A stretch of DNA of 64,000 nt from the NCBI GenBank assembly GCA_016704435.1, contig JADJAB010000018.1:33941-97940 (forward strand), read 5' to 3'. The stretch is from Rhodobacter sp. Lineage in GTDB: Bacteria; Pseudomonadota; Alphaproteobacteria; Rhodobacterales; Rhodobacteraceae. Numbering within the stretch: position 1 is the first letter of the stretch; the number at the start of each line of letters is the position of its first letter. Positions 45,636 to 54,752 of the stretch are shown here, in pieces. The notes under the pieces were generated by a model. The model searched no databases, was not told the origin of the DNA, and was given only the letters and a program-made list of their open reading frames with translations. The position numbers and the translations under genes were made by a program.

Positions 45636-45684
45636 CTTGGTCAAAATACTCCGCAGGGGGTCCGGGGGGCGCGAAGCCCCCCGG
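45630..45684 (+). repeat. R box copy 8 with GC hairpin
   Basis: CTTCATCTTGG-TCA-AAATACTCC at 45630-45652 and hairpin CCGGGGGGC-GCGAA-GCCCCCCGG at 45662-45684. The miaA ATG (45633-45635, minus strand) is part of the box, and pyrH starts 89 bases further on. Confidence 0.7.
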
Positions 45685-45772
45685 TTCCGCCCGAAGTCAC
45701 CTGTTGAACCTGTCGCCGTTTTCCCGCATTTTGCGGCGCAATCCAAGTCCGCACCGACATACAGGGGTTCCC

Positions 45773-46504
45773 ATGTCCAATTCCGCCGATCCGGGCGTCA
45801 GATACTCGCGCGTCATGCTCAAGATTTCGGGCGAGGCGCTGATGGGCGACCAGGGCTACGGCCTGCACCCGCCGACCGTGCAGCGAATCGCCGAAGAAGT
45901 GAAGTCGGTGCATGAACTGGGGGTCGAGATCTGCATGGTGATCGGCGGTGGCAACATCTTTCGCGGGCTGCAAGGCTCTGCCCAGGGGATGGAGCGCACG
46001 ACGGCCGACTACATGGGCATGCTGGCCACCGTGATGAATGCCCTGGCGATGCAATCGGCGCTGGAACAGATCGGCGTCTATACCCGGGTGATCAGCGCCA
46101 TCCCGATGGATCAGGTCTGCGAGCCCTACATCCGCCGCCGCGCCGTGCGCCACCTGGAGAAGAAGCGCGTCTGCATCTTCGCCGCCGGCACCGGCAACCC
46201 CTATTTCACCACCGACACCGCCGCCACCCTGCGCGCATCTGAAATGGCCGCGCAGGCGATCTTCAAGGGCACCAAGGTGGATGGGGTCTATGACAAGGAC
46301 CCGAAAAAGCACCCGGACGCCAAGCGCTATGATCACGTCAGCTATGACGAGGTGCTGGAAAAGCACCTGGGCGTGATGGACGCCACCGCCATCGCGCTGG
46401 CCCGCGACAACCGCCTGCCGATCATCGTCTTTTCGCTGGACGAACCCGGCGGCTTCCGTGGCATCCTTGCCGGAAAGGGCACCTATACCACCGTCAGTGA
46501 ATGA
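45773..46504 (+). CDS. pyrH: UMP kinase PyrH
   Basis: 243 residues. It phosphorylates UMP to UDP. Motifs: SRVMLKISGEALMGDQGYGL, EICMVIGGGNIFRGLQGSAQ, GMERTTADYMGMLATVMNA, CIFAAGTGNPYFTTDTAA and KVDGVYDKDPKKHPDAKRYD. AGGGG lies before the ATG at 45773. The usual partner frr follows after one inserted hypothetical gene, whose start overlaps the pyrH stop. Confidence 0.96.
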   Translation: MSNSADPGVRYSRVMLKISGEALMGDQGYGLHPPTVQRIAEEVKSVHELGVEICMVIGGGNIFRGLQGSAQGMERTTADYMGMLATVMNALAMQSALEQIGVYTRVISAIPMDQVCEPYIRRRAVRHLEKKRVCIFAAGTGNPYFTTDTAATLRASEMAAQAIFKGTKVDGVYDKDPKKHPDAKRYDHVSYDEVLEKHLGVMDATAIALARDNRLPIIVFSLDEPGGFRGILAGKGTYTTVSE

Positions 46505-47321
46505 GGCGCGCCGTTCTGCTTGCCTTCGTTCTGGCCGCGCGCCCGGCGCTGGGGGATGAGGCTGCGCTGATTGCCTTCATGGGCGGGCAGGGCTGCACCA
46601 TCGGCGCAGACAGCCGCACGGCGGCAGCGGCTGCAGGCCATGACGCCGCTGCGGTCGACGCGCTGGCCGCCGCCGCCCTTGCCGACGGTCGCGGCAAGCA
46701 GGAGGGCGCCTATGTGGTGCTGAACGAAGCCACCTGCACCATTCGCCTGCCCGACATCACCAGCCCCTACACCGTGAATTCGCCCGAGATCGTCGCCATC
46801 ACCTCTGCCATCGACGCCTATGCCCCGAGGGCGAACCGGGCTGCTTCATCGAGAACCTGGTCGACGATTTCGCCGCCTTGAACGGTGGCGACCTCGACGC
46901 CGGTCTTCGCGACTTCCTCGCTTTCACCGCCTCGGGCATCATCGCCGGGGATCTGCGGTTCTACTCGCCCTCTCCCCTGCGCACGCCGATTTCCTGGCAG
47001 GTCGTCACCGGGGCCTGCGCCGAATTGCAAGACATAGACGCGATCCGCCGCAGCCACGCCTTCATCGCAAGCGGATTCGGCAGCTACATCCGCCTCCTGG
47101 CGTCCGAAACCGCTTGTCCTGATGGCTGGAACCCGCGAACGATGCGATTTGCCGCTGAAATCCAGGGCACCGATCCCGCAATCCCCACCGAGGACCAGCC
47201 CGAGATCAACGCCTGGCTGGGGTTCGAATATGACCTGATCGCCTTCGCCGCAGGCTGGCACGAAGACATGACCGCCACCTCGCCGGGCACGCCCCGCCCG
47301 CCGCTGTGCCACTACCCCTGA
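46501..47321 (+). pseudogene. Hypothetical exported protein, single-base frameshift
   Basis: If read through, about 273 residues with signal peptide (RRAVLLAFVLAARPALG). First part: GGQGCTIGADSRTAAAAAGH and TIRLPDITSPYTVNSPEIVA. Second part: GCFIENLVDDFAALNGGDLD, ACAELQDIDAIRRSHAFIAS and AWLGFEYDLIAFAAGWHED. The two parts are in different frames; adding one C in the CCCC run near 46830 (APEGEPG) joins them. No function is recognised. It overlaps pyrH by four bases. Confidence 0.7.
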
Positions 47322-47404
47322 TCTGCTCATCCTCCTGCACTCGCCTATACATACCCCCGCCTTTGCGGATATATCAGGCCAAGCAAAAGACCAAAGGCTG
47401 ACCC

Positions 47405-47968
47405 ATGTCCGACGAATACGAACTCGACACCGACGACCTGACCCGCCGCATGGAGGGCGCGATCGGCGCCCTGCGCACCGAATTCGCCTCGCTGCGCACC
47501 GGGCGCGCCTCGGGCACCATGCTGGAGCCGATCCAGGTCGATGCCTACGGCCAGATGACCCCGATCAACCAGCTTGGCACCGTCAACGTGCCGGAATCGC
47601 GCATGGTCACCATCAACGTCTGGGACAAGGGCATGGTCGCCAAGGTGGAAAAGGCAATCCGCGAATCCGGCCTCGGCATCAACCCGCAACTGAACGGCAC
47701 CATCATCATGCTGCCGATCCCCGAGCTGAACGAGGAACGCCGGCGCGAGCTGACCAAGGTCGCCAGCCAGTATGCCGAACACGCCCGCGTTGCCATCCGC
47801 AACGTGCGCCGCGACGGCATGGACCAGATCAAGAAGGCCAAGGGCAACCACCTGTCGGAAGACGACGCCAAGTTCTGGGAAGGCGAAGTGCAGGAAATGA
47901 CCGACAAATACATCAAGCTGGTCGACCATACGCTGGAAACCAAGCAGCAAGAAATCATGCAGGTCTAG
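47405..47968 (+). CDS. frr: Ribosome recycling factor
   Basis: 187 residues. It splits post-termination ribosomes together with EF-G. Evidence: GALRTEFASLRTGRASGTML, PINQLGTVNVPESRMVTINV, AIRESGLGINPQLNGTIIML and PELNEERRRELTKVASQYAE, HARVAIRNVRRDGMDQIKKA. It has full length and the typical KYIKLVDHTLETKQQEIMQV end. It is followed 14 bases later by uppS. Confidence 0.97.
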   Translation: MSDEYELDTDDLTRRMEGAIGALRTEFASLRTGRASGTMLEPIQVDAYGQMTPINQLGTVNVPESRMVTINVWDKGMVAKVEKAIRESGLGINPQLNGTIIMLPIPELNEERRRELTKVASQYAEHARVAIRNVRRDGMDQIKKAKGNHLSEDDAKFWEGEVQEMTDKYIKLVDHTLETKQQEIMQV

Positions 47969-47982
47969 GGCAGGGCACACGC

Positions 47983-48714
47983 ATGGCCGCCCCCCAATCC
48001 GCCGCCGCGCAGCGCCATGCCGGCCATGTCGCCATCATCATGGACGGCAACGGCCGCTGGGCCACCAACAGGGGCTGGCCGCGCCTTGTCGGGCACCGCA
48101 AGGGGGCCGAGCGGGTCAAGGAAATCGTCCGCATCGCCCCCGATCTGGGGATCGAATGGCTGACGCTCTACGCCTTTTCCACCGAGAACTGGAAACGCTC
48201 GACCGAAGAGGTGCTGGGCCTGATGGCGATTTTCGCCCGCTACATCCAGCGCGAGGCCGACCGGCTGGCCGCCGAGGGCGTGCGGATGCGCTTCATCGGC
48301 GACCGCGGCCGCCTTGACCCAAAGCTGCAGCGCCTGATGTCGGGGATCGAGGCGAAGACCGCGCATCTGAGACGGCTCAACCTGACCGTCGCCATCAACT
48401 ACGGCGGGCGCGACGAGATCCTGCGCGCCGCCCGCGCGCTGGCCTGCGACAGTGCCGAGGGTCGCTTCGACCCCGCCGACCTGACCGAAGCGGCGTTTTC
48501 CGCCCAGCTCGACACCGGCGGGCTGCCCGACCCCGACCTGGTGATTCGTACCTCTGGCGAGACCCGCACCTCGAACTTCCTGCCCTGGCAAGCGGCCTAT
48601 GCCGAATATGAATTCACCGAAACGCTGTGGCCGGATTTCACCCCGGCCGAGCTGTCCGCCATCCTGGCGCGCTTTTCCAACCGCGACCGCCGGTTCGGCG
48701 GGGCAACGGCATGA
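47983..48714 (+). CDS. uppS: Undecaprenyl diphosphate synthase (isoprenyl transferase)
   Basis: 243 residues. It extends farnesyl diphosphate to the C55 carrier lipid for cell wall synthesis. HVAIIMDGNGRWATNRGWPR carries the catalytic Asp and the pyrophosphate site. Further motifs: GHRKGAERVKEIVRIA, LTLYAFSTENWKRSTEEV, NYGGRDEILRAARAL and DLVIRTSGETRTSNFLPWQA. The stop overlaps the cdsA start (ATGA). Confidence 0.97.
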   Translation: MAAPQSAAAQRHAGHVAIIMDGNGRWATNRGWPRLVGHRKGAERVKEIVRIAPDLGIEWLTLYAFSTENWKRSTEEVLGLMAIFARYIQREADRLAAEGVRMRFIGDRGRLDPKLQRLMSGIEAKTAHLRRLNLTVAINYGGRDEILRAARALACDSAEGRFDPADLTEAAFSAQLDTGGLPDPDLVIRTSGETRTSNFLPWQAAYAEYEFTETLWPDFTPAELSAILARFSNRDRRFGGATA

Positions 48715-49505
48715 GCGGGACCCAGGATCGCTGGTCCGATCTGGCGCCGCGGGTGATCTCGGCGGTGGTCATGGTGGCTGTCGGCGGGGCGGCGATCTCT
48801 GCGGGCGGGCATGTCTTTGCGGCGCTGGCCGTGGTGGCGACCGGCCTGATGATGTGGGAACTGGCGCGGATGACCAGGGACGCGGGGCATGACGCCTCGA
48901 TCCTCCTGGGCCTGCTGGCGGCGGCGGTGCTGGCGCTGAACCTCTGGGTGCCGATGGCCTGGGTGCTGCCGCTTCTGCTGCTGCCGCCGCTGATCGGCGT
49001 CATCGCGCCACGCCGCGATGCGGGCGCCTTTGCGGCCTATGCGCTGGTCATCATGGCCACCGGCTGGGCGCTGGTGGCGCTGCGCGGCTCGGCCGGGATG
49101 GTGCCGCTCTTGTGGCTCTTGGCGGTGGTGATCGCCTCGGATGTGATGGGCTATTTTGCCGGCCGCATCCTCGGCGGGCCGAAGTTCTGGCCGAAGGTCA
49201 GCCCGAAGAAGACCTGGTCGGGCACCATCGCGGGCTGGATCGGCGCGGCGCTGGTGGGGCTTGGCTTCTGGGCCATGGGGCAGGGGTCGGCGGCGCTGAT
49301 CTGGGTCTCGCCGCTGGTCGCCCTTGCCGGGCAGATGGGCGACATCGCCGAAAGCGCGATCAAGCGCCGCGCCGGCATCAAGGACAGCTCGAACCTGATC
49401 CCCGGCCACGGCGGGCTGATGGACCGCTTCGACGCGCTGGCCTTCGCCGCCATCCTCGCGGTGGTTCTGGTGCCCGTGCTGCGGCTTTTCCCGGCGGCGG
49501 GCTGA
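48711..49505 (+). CDS. cdsA: Phosphatidate cytidylyltransferase
   Basis: 264 residues with about seven membrane segments. It makes CDP-diacylglycerol for phospholipids. The C-terminal signature is present: GRILGGPKFWPKVSPKKTWS, GQMGDIAESAIKRRAGIKDS, SNLIPGHGGLMDRFDAL. It overlaps uppS by four bases and is followed by dxr after four bases. Confidence 0.95.
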   Translation: MSGTQDRWSDLAPRVISAVVMVAVGGAAISAGGHVFAALAVVATGLMMWELARMTRDAGHDASILLGLLAAAVLALNLWVPMAWVLPLLLLPPLIGVIAPRRDAGAFAAYALVIMATGWALVALRGSAGMVPLLWLLAVVIASDVMGYFAGRILGGPKFWPKVSPKKTWSGTIAGWIGAALVGLGFWAMGQGSAALIWVSPLVALAGQMGDIAESAIKRRAGIKDSSNLIPGHGGLMDRFDALAFAAILAVVLVPVLRLFPAAG

Positions 49506-49509
49506 CCGC

Positions 49510-50694
49510 ATGCGCCGAATCTCGATCTTCGGGGCCACCGGGTCGGTTGGCGACCAGACCGTCGAGCTGATCGAGCGGGCAGGCGGGCCGCGGGCCTTCC
49601 ACACCGTCGCGCTGACCGGAGGCCGCAACATCAGCCGGCTGGCCGAACAGGCACGCGCCCTGCGGGCCGAAATCGCCGTCTGTGCCGACCCTGCCGACCT
49701 GCCCGCCCTGCGCGACGCCCTTGCCGGCACCGCAACCGAAACCGCCGCCGGGCCGCAGGCGATTGCCGAGGCTGCCGACCGCCCCGCCGACTGGACCATG
49801 TCGGCCATCGTCGGCGCCGCCGGGCTGGTGCCGTCGCTGCGGGCGCTGTCGCATGGCGCCACCCTGGCGCTGGCCAACAAGGAATCTCTGGTCACCGCCG
49901 GGCCCCTGCTGATGGCCACCGCCGCCGCCCATGGCACCCGCATCCTGCCCGTCGACAGCGAGCATTCCGCCATCTTCCAGGCGCTGACCGGCGAAGACAT
50001 CGCTTCGGTGGAGCGTATCATCCTGACCGCCTCGGGCGGCGCCTTGCGCGACTGGCCGCTTTCGGCGCTGGCCGCGGCCACGGTCAAGGAGGCGCTGGCG
50101 CATCCGAACTGGGCGATGGGGCAACGCATCACCATAGATTCGGCGTCGATGTTCAACAAGGCCCTGGAAGTCATTGAAACGCGCGAGTATTTCGGCATAG
50201 CCCCGGACCGGATCGAGGTCATCGTCCACCCCGAATCGATCATTCACTCGATGGTCGGCTTCTCTGACGGCGCGATCATGGCCCATCTCGGGGCGCCCGA
50301 CATGCGCCACCCCATCGGCTATGCGCTGAACTGGCCTCAGCGCGCCGCGCTGCCGGTGGCGCGGCTGGATCTGGCGCAGATGGCGACGCTGACCTTCCGC
50401 GCCCCCGATCTGGCGCGCTATCCCGCGCTGCGGCTGGCGCGCGAGGTGATGGCGATCCACGGGCTTGCCGGTGCCGCCTTCAACGCCGCAAAGGAGATCG
50501 CCCTCGACCGGTTCCTTGACGGCGCCATCGGCTTCATGGACATGGCCGCGGTGGTCGAGGAGACGCTGAACCGGCTTTCGTCGGAAACAAGCCTTGGAAA
50601 AGACGCCGAGACCCTTGAGGATGTGCTGGCGATGGACCATCTGGCAAGAACAAGGGCGGCAGAAGCCGCCGTGATTCTGAGGAAGAGCGGATGA
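49510..50694 (+). CDS. dxr: 1-deoxy-D-xylulose-5-phosphate reductoisomerase
   Basis: 394 residues. It catalyses the second step of the MEP isoprenoid pathway, converting DXP to MEP with NADPH. SIFGATGSVGDQTVELIERA is the NADPH site. ALANKESLVTAGPLLM, PVDSEHSAIFQALTGE with the metal ligands, TASGGALRDWPLS, NWAMGQRITIDSASMFNKAL and VIVHPESIIHSMVGFSDGA follow. Length is normal. Stop and rseP start overlap by four bases. Confidence 0.97.
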   Translation: MRRISIFGATGSVGDQTVELIERAGGPRAFHTVALTGGRNISRLAEQARALRAEIAVCADPADLPALRDALAGTATETAAGPQAIAEAADRPADWTMSAIVGAAGLVPSLRALSHGATLALANKESLVTAGPLLMATAAAHGTRILPVDSEHSAIFQALTGEDIASVERIILTASGGALRDWPLSALAAATVKEALAHPNWAMGQRITIDSASMFNKALEVIETREYFGIAPDRIEVIVHPESIIHSMVGFSDGAIMAHLGAPDMRHPIGYALNWPQRAALPVARLDLAQMATLTFRAPDLARYPALRLAREVMAIHGLAGAAFNAAKEIALDRFLDGAIGFMDMAAVVEETLNRLSSETSLGKDAETLEDVLAMDHLARTRAAEAAVILRKSG

Positions 50695-52019
50695 ACGAAG
50701 TTTTTGCGGCCCTCGGCGGCACGGTCTGGGCCGTGTTCTTCTTCGTCATAGCGCTTTCGGTGATCGTGGCGATCCACGAATACGGCCACTACATCGTCGG
50801 CCGCTGGACCGGCATCCATGCCGAGGTGTTCTCGCTGGGCTTCGGCCCCGTCCTTGCCAGCCGCACCGACAGGCGCGGCACCAAATGGCAGATCGCGGCA
50901 ATCCCCTTCGGCGGCTATGTGAAATTCCTCGGCGATGCCAATGCCGCGTCGGTCGGCAGCAGCGAAAACCCCGGCCTGTCGGCCGAGGAACGCCGCCACA
51001 CCATGGCCGGCGCGCCGCTCTGGGCGCGGGCACTGACCGTCGGGGCAGGGCCGGTGGCGAACTTCATCCTGACCTTCGCGGTGCTGGTGGTGATGACGCT
51101 GCTTTTCGGCATCGCCGATGGCCAGCCGACCGTCGGTCGCGTTGTCGACACCCCCTGGCAGGGCGAGACCCTGCAACCGGGCGATACCATTCTGGCGCTG
51201 AACGGCACCCCGACCGCCGACTACGAGGCGTTTTCCGCCGCAGTCGAAACCCTGCCGCGCCAGCCTGCGGTCGAATGGACCGTCGAGCGCGACGGCCAGA
51301 CCGTTACCTTTACCGGGCCGCACCCGCAGCCTGCACTGGTCGGCAGCGTCACCGTCAAATCGGCGGCAGTCGATGCAGGCCTTCAGGCGGGCGACATCAT
51401 CACCCGCGCCGGCGGCCGCGACATCGTCACCTTTACCGACCTTCAGGACGTTGTGTTCAACTCCGAAGGCCAGCCGGTGGCGCTGACCGTCTGGCGCGCG
51501 GGCGCGACATTCGACCTGACCCTGACGCCCCGCCAGCGCGACCTGCCCACCGAAGACGGCGGGTTCGAGACGAAATGGCTGATGGGCCTGACCTCGGGAC
51601 TGGTGTTCGAGCCTGCCACCCGCAGCGCCGGTCTGGGCGAGACGATCTCGGGCGCCGCCTTCGGCATGTGGGACATGACGGCGACCACCTTTTCCGGCCT
51701 CTGGCACATGATCATCGGCTCGATCTCGACCTGCAACATGTCGGGCGTGGTCGGCATGGCAGAGGTGATGGGCGATGCCGCCAAGGCGGGCCCGGAGACT
51801 TTTTTCACCATGATCGCGGTGCTGTCGCTGGGCATCGGCATCCTGAACCTGTTTCCGATTCCGGTGCTGGACGGCGGCCATCTGGTGTTTCACGCCTATG
51901 AGGCGGTGACCGGGCGCCCGCCGTCGGAAAAGGCGCTGGGGCGGATGATGACCGTCGGGCTGACGCTGCTGTTGTCGCTGATGGGCTTTGCGCTGATCCA
52001 GGACTTCTTCTGCGTCTGA
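50691..52019 (+). CDS. rseP: RIP metalloprotease RseP (M50)
   Basis: 442 residues. It is an inner-membrane zinc protease that cuts anti-sigma factors and leftover signal peptides within the membrane. Zinc site HEYGH is at 29-33, followed by IAAIPFGGYVKFLGDANAAS. Two PDZ domains span about 130-300 (LQPGDTILALNGTP; LQAGDIITRAGGRDIVTF). The third zinc ligand is in FPIPVLDGGHLVFHAYEAV. C-terminal membrane helix LTLLLSLMGFALIQDFF. Classical position between dxr and bamA. Confidence 0.96.
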   Translation: MNEVFAALGGTVWAVFFFVIALSVIVAIHEYGHYIVGRWTGIHAEVFSLGFGPVLASRTDRRGTKWQIAAIPFGGYVKFLGDANAASVGSSENPGLSAEERRHTMAGAPLWARALTVGAGPVANFILTFAVLVVMTLLFGIADGQPTVGRVVDTPWQGETLQPGDTILALNGTPTADYEAFSAAVETLPRQPAVEWTVERDGQTVTFTGPHPQPALVGSVTVKSAAVDAGLQAGDIITRAGGRDIVTFTDLQDVVFNSEGQPVALTVWRAGATFDLTLTPRQRDLPTEDGGFETKWLMGLTSGLVFEPATRSAGLGETISGAAFGMWDMTATTFSGLWHMIIGSISTCNMSGVVGMAEVMGDAAKAGPETFFTMIAVLSLGIGILNLFPIPVLDGGHLVFHAYEAVTGRPPSEKALGRMMTVGLTLLLSLMGFALIQDFFCV

Positions 52020-52111
52020 GGGCGGCAACGCGGCCCAGGGCGCCATAGTCCTGCCGTATTCGGTTGCTATCCGGTCCGGGCAATACCAGGACCAAAGCCA
52101 GAGCCAGCGCC

Positions 52112-52249
52112 ATGCAACTCGTGCAGAAAACCTTCCCCGGTCTCACGCTTCTCGTGAACCTAAACGCCGACCGGCTGTTCACCGTCGGGACGATCGTGCT
52201 GGGGCTTCTGGCGGGGGCCTTCCTCGGTACCGCGATCGTCGGCCACTGA
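52112..52249 (+). CDS. Small membrane protein between rseP and bamA
   Basis: 45 residues from the ATG at 52112: MQLVQKTFPGLTLLVNLNAD, then a single hydrophobic helix LFTVGTIVLGLLAGAFLGTAI. The gene has proper codon use in a gap of about 360 bp. Similar tiny proteins are, as far as I recall, seen in Rhodobacterales genomes, but I know no function. An in-frame ATG 16 codons upstream is less likely. Confidence 0.55.
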   Translation: MQLVQKTFPGLTLLVNLNADRLFTVGTIVLGLLAGAFLGTAIVGH

Positions 52250-52299
52250 CGGCCGCCTGCGCCGCCCCGGTGGCGTCCGGAATACCATATCTGGCAAAG

Positions 52300-52308
52300 T
52301 TATCCACA
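52300..52308 (+). promoter_or_regulatory. DnaA-box sequence upstream of bamA
   Basis: TTATCCACA, an exact consensus 9-mer, 77 bases before the bamA start, in a region that should contain a bamA promoter. A single box is weak evidence. Confidence 0.3.
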
Positions 52309-52384
52309 GTGACCGCAGCCTTTTGACAAGGTCGGGCTTTCCCGCTACCAGTCGGGAAACACCGATGAACTGCGGGGAATAGCG

Positions 52385-54739
52385 ATGCGAGACCTTCCGG
52401 ACAGCACTTTGTGCAAGCCCATCGGCCGCTCCTCCCGTGCCCGCCTGCTGGCCGCCGCGGTTTTCCTTGGCGCGGCAGGCGCTTCGGTGCCGTTCCTCAC
52501 CCCGGCCATCGCGCAGGTCTTTGCCTTTTCCACCGTCCGCATCGAAGGCAACAGCCGGGTCGACGAGGCCACCATCCTTTCCTACGCCGGAATCGCCCGG
52601 GGCCAGGAGGTCTCGGCGGGCGGGTTGAACGACGCCTACCAGCGGCTTGCCCGCTCGGGCCTGTTCGAGACGGTCGAACTGGTGCCGCAAGGGTCCACTC
52701 TGGTGATCCGGGTCACCGAATACCCCTTCGTCAACATCATCAACTTCGAGGGCAACAAGATCCTGAAGGACGAAGAACTGGCCGGCATCGTCCAGTCGCA
52801 GTCGCGCAAGGTCTATTCGCCGTCCACCGCCGAAGCCGATGCCGCCGCCATTGCCGAGATCTACCGCATCAGGGGGCGACTTGCCGCCACCGTCACCCCC
52901 AAGGTGATCCGCCGCGACGGCAACCGCGTGGATCTGGTGTTCGAAATCACCGAAGGCAAGGTGGTCGAGATCGAGCGGCTGTCCTTCGTCGGCAACAAGG
53001 CCTTTTCCGACCGCCGCCTGCGCCAGGTGCTGGAGACCAAGCAGGCCGGCTTCCTGCGCGCGCTGATCCAGCGCGACACTTTCGTCGCCGAACGGCTTGA
53101 GGTCGACAAGCAGGTGCTGACCGACTTCTACCGCTCGCGCGGCTACATCGACTTCCAGGTCACCGATGCCTCGGCCGAAACCGCGCGCGAACGCGATGCC
53201 ACATTTGTCACCTTCACCGTGCGCGAAGGCCTGCCCTACACAATCGGCGCGGTGTCCACCGTGTCCGAGATCGACGGTGTCGATGCCGCCGAATTCGAGG
53301 CGGTGCAGAAGATCCGCAAGGGCCAGACCTACAACCCGGCGCTGATCGAGAACAACATCGCCCGGATGGAGAACCTGGCCCTGAAAAAGGGCCTGAACTT
53401 CGTCCGGATCGAGCCGAGGGTTACCCGCGACGACCGCAACCAGGCGGTGGACATCGAGTTCGCCATCGTCAAGGGCGAGCGGATCTTCGTCGAGCGGATC
53501 GACATCGAAGGCAACGCCACCACGCTGGACCAGGTGGTCCGCCGCCAGTTCCGCAGCGTGGAAGGCGACCCCTTCAACCCGCGCGAGATCCGCCAGTCGG
53601 CCGAACGCATCCGCGCGCTGGGCTTTTTCTCCGACGCCAAGGTCGATGCCCAGCAGGGCTCCAGCCCGGATCAGGTGGTGGTCAATGTCGATGTCGAGGA
53701 ACAGCCGACCGGATCGCTGAACTTCGGCCTTTCCTACAGCGTGTCCTCGGGCACCGGTTTCAACATCTCGTTTTCCGAGAGCAACTTTCTCGGCCGCGGG
53801 CAGGCGCTGGCGATCAGCCTGGCGAACACCACCGACACGCAGAATTCTTCCTTCTCCTTTACCGAGCCCTCGCTTCTGGGCCGCGACCTGAGCCTGACCC
53901 TCGGCGCCTACTACCGCACCTCGGACAACGACAACGCGCTCTATCAGACCCGCAACATCGGGCTGACCTTCGGCATCGGCTTTCCGGTGGGCGATCAGTC
54001 GCGGCTGGACCTGCGCTATCGGGTTTCGGAAGACCGGATGTACAACTACTCCCGTCCTCTGGTCGACCCGCTGTATTCCAGCATCATCGCGGCCGAGGTG
54101 GCGCAAGATGCGCTGATCACCAGCGCCCTCGGCTACACCTACGAATTCGACAACCGCATCACCGGCCTGAACCCCAAGGGCGGCGTCCTGCTGCGCTTTG
54201 GCCAGGAATTCGCCGGTCTCGGCGGTGATACCAAATACGTCTCGACCACCGCGCTGGGGGTGGTCGAAACCAGGATCATGAACGAGGAAGTCGCCGTCCG
54301 TGCGATCTTCGAGGGCGGCTACATCGCCTCGCTGTCGGGCTACGAGACGCGCTCGATCGACCGCTTCTTCGGCCGCGGCAAGATCCGCGGGTTCGAGCCA
54401 AGCGGCCTTGGCCCGCGCGTCGGCAACAGCATCGACGGCGACGCCTTGGGCGGCAACGCCTTTGTCGTGGCGCGGTTCGAGGCCGATTTCCCGCTGGGCC
54501 TGCCGGAGGAATACGGCATCACCGGCGGCGCCTTCGTCGACGTGGGCTCGGTCTGGAGCCTGGACAACACCTATGCCGACACCGTGGATGACAGTTTCAA
54601 CCCGCGCGTCGCGGTGGGCATCTCGGTTCTCTGGGATACGCCGCTCGGGCCCTTGCGGTTCAACTTCTCCAAGGCCCTAGTCAAGGAAGACTATGACAAG
54701 GAACAGAGCTTCGACCTCACGGTTTCGACGAAGTTCTGA
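52385..54739 (+). CDS. bamA: Outer membrane assembly factor BamA
   Basis: 784 residues. It inserts beta-barrel proteins into the outer membrane. A signal peptide ends near LTPAIAQ. Five POTRA domains cover about residues 45-430 (FSTVRIEGNSRVDEATILSY; NIINFEGNKILKDEELAGIV; VEIERLSFVGNKAFSDRRLR; ERIFVERIDIEGNATTLDQV). The barrel follows (LNFGLSYSVSSGTGFNISFS; FFGRGKIRGFEPSGLGPRVG with the RGF loop) and ends in aromatic F, the barrel sorting signal (DLTVSTKF). Skp follows. Confidence 0.97.
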   Translation: MRDLPDSTLCKPIGRSSRARLLAAAVFLGAAGASVPFLTPAIAQVFAFSTVRIEGNSRVDEATILSYAGIARGQEVSAGGLNDAYQRLARSGLFETVELVPQGSTLVIRVTEYPFVNIINFEGNKILKDEELAGIVQSQSRKVYSPSTAEADAAAIAEIYRIRGRLAATVTPKVIRRDGNRVDLVFEITEGKVVEIERLSFVGNKAFSDRRLRQVLETKQAGFLRALIQRDTFVAERLEVDKQVLTDFYRSRGYIDFQVTDASAETARERDATFVTFTVREGLPYTIGAVSTVSEIDGVDAAEFEAVQKIRKGQTYNPALIENNIARMENLALKKGLNFVRIEPRVTRDDRNQAVDIEFAIVKGERIFVERIDIEGNATTLDQVVRRQFRSVEGDPFNPREIRQSAERIRALGFFSDAKVDAQQGSSPDQVVVNVDVEEQPTGSLNFGLSYSVSSGTGFNISFSESNFLGRGQALAISLANTTDTQNSSFSFTEPSLLGRDLSLTLGAYYRTSDNDNALYQTRNIGLTFGIGFPVGDQSRLDLRYRVSEDRMYNYSRPLVDPLYSSIIAAEVAQDALITSALGYTYEFDNRITGLNPKGGVLLRFGQEFAGLGGDTKYVSTTALGVVETRIMNEEVAVRAIFEGGYIASLSGYETRSIDRFFGRGKIRGFEPSGLGPRVGNSIDGDALGGNAFVVARFEADFPLGLPEEYGITGGAFVDVGSVWSLDNTYADTVDDSFNPRVAVGISVLWDTPLGPLRFNFSKALVKEDYDKEQSFDLTVSTKF

Positions 54740-54752
54740 GCCGGGCGCCGGG

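Noticed and set aside
48695..48712. GGGGCAACGGCATGA resembling the GGCAACG arm
   Set aside because: It is the conserved end of uppS; no second arm or stem.
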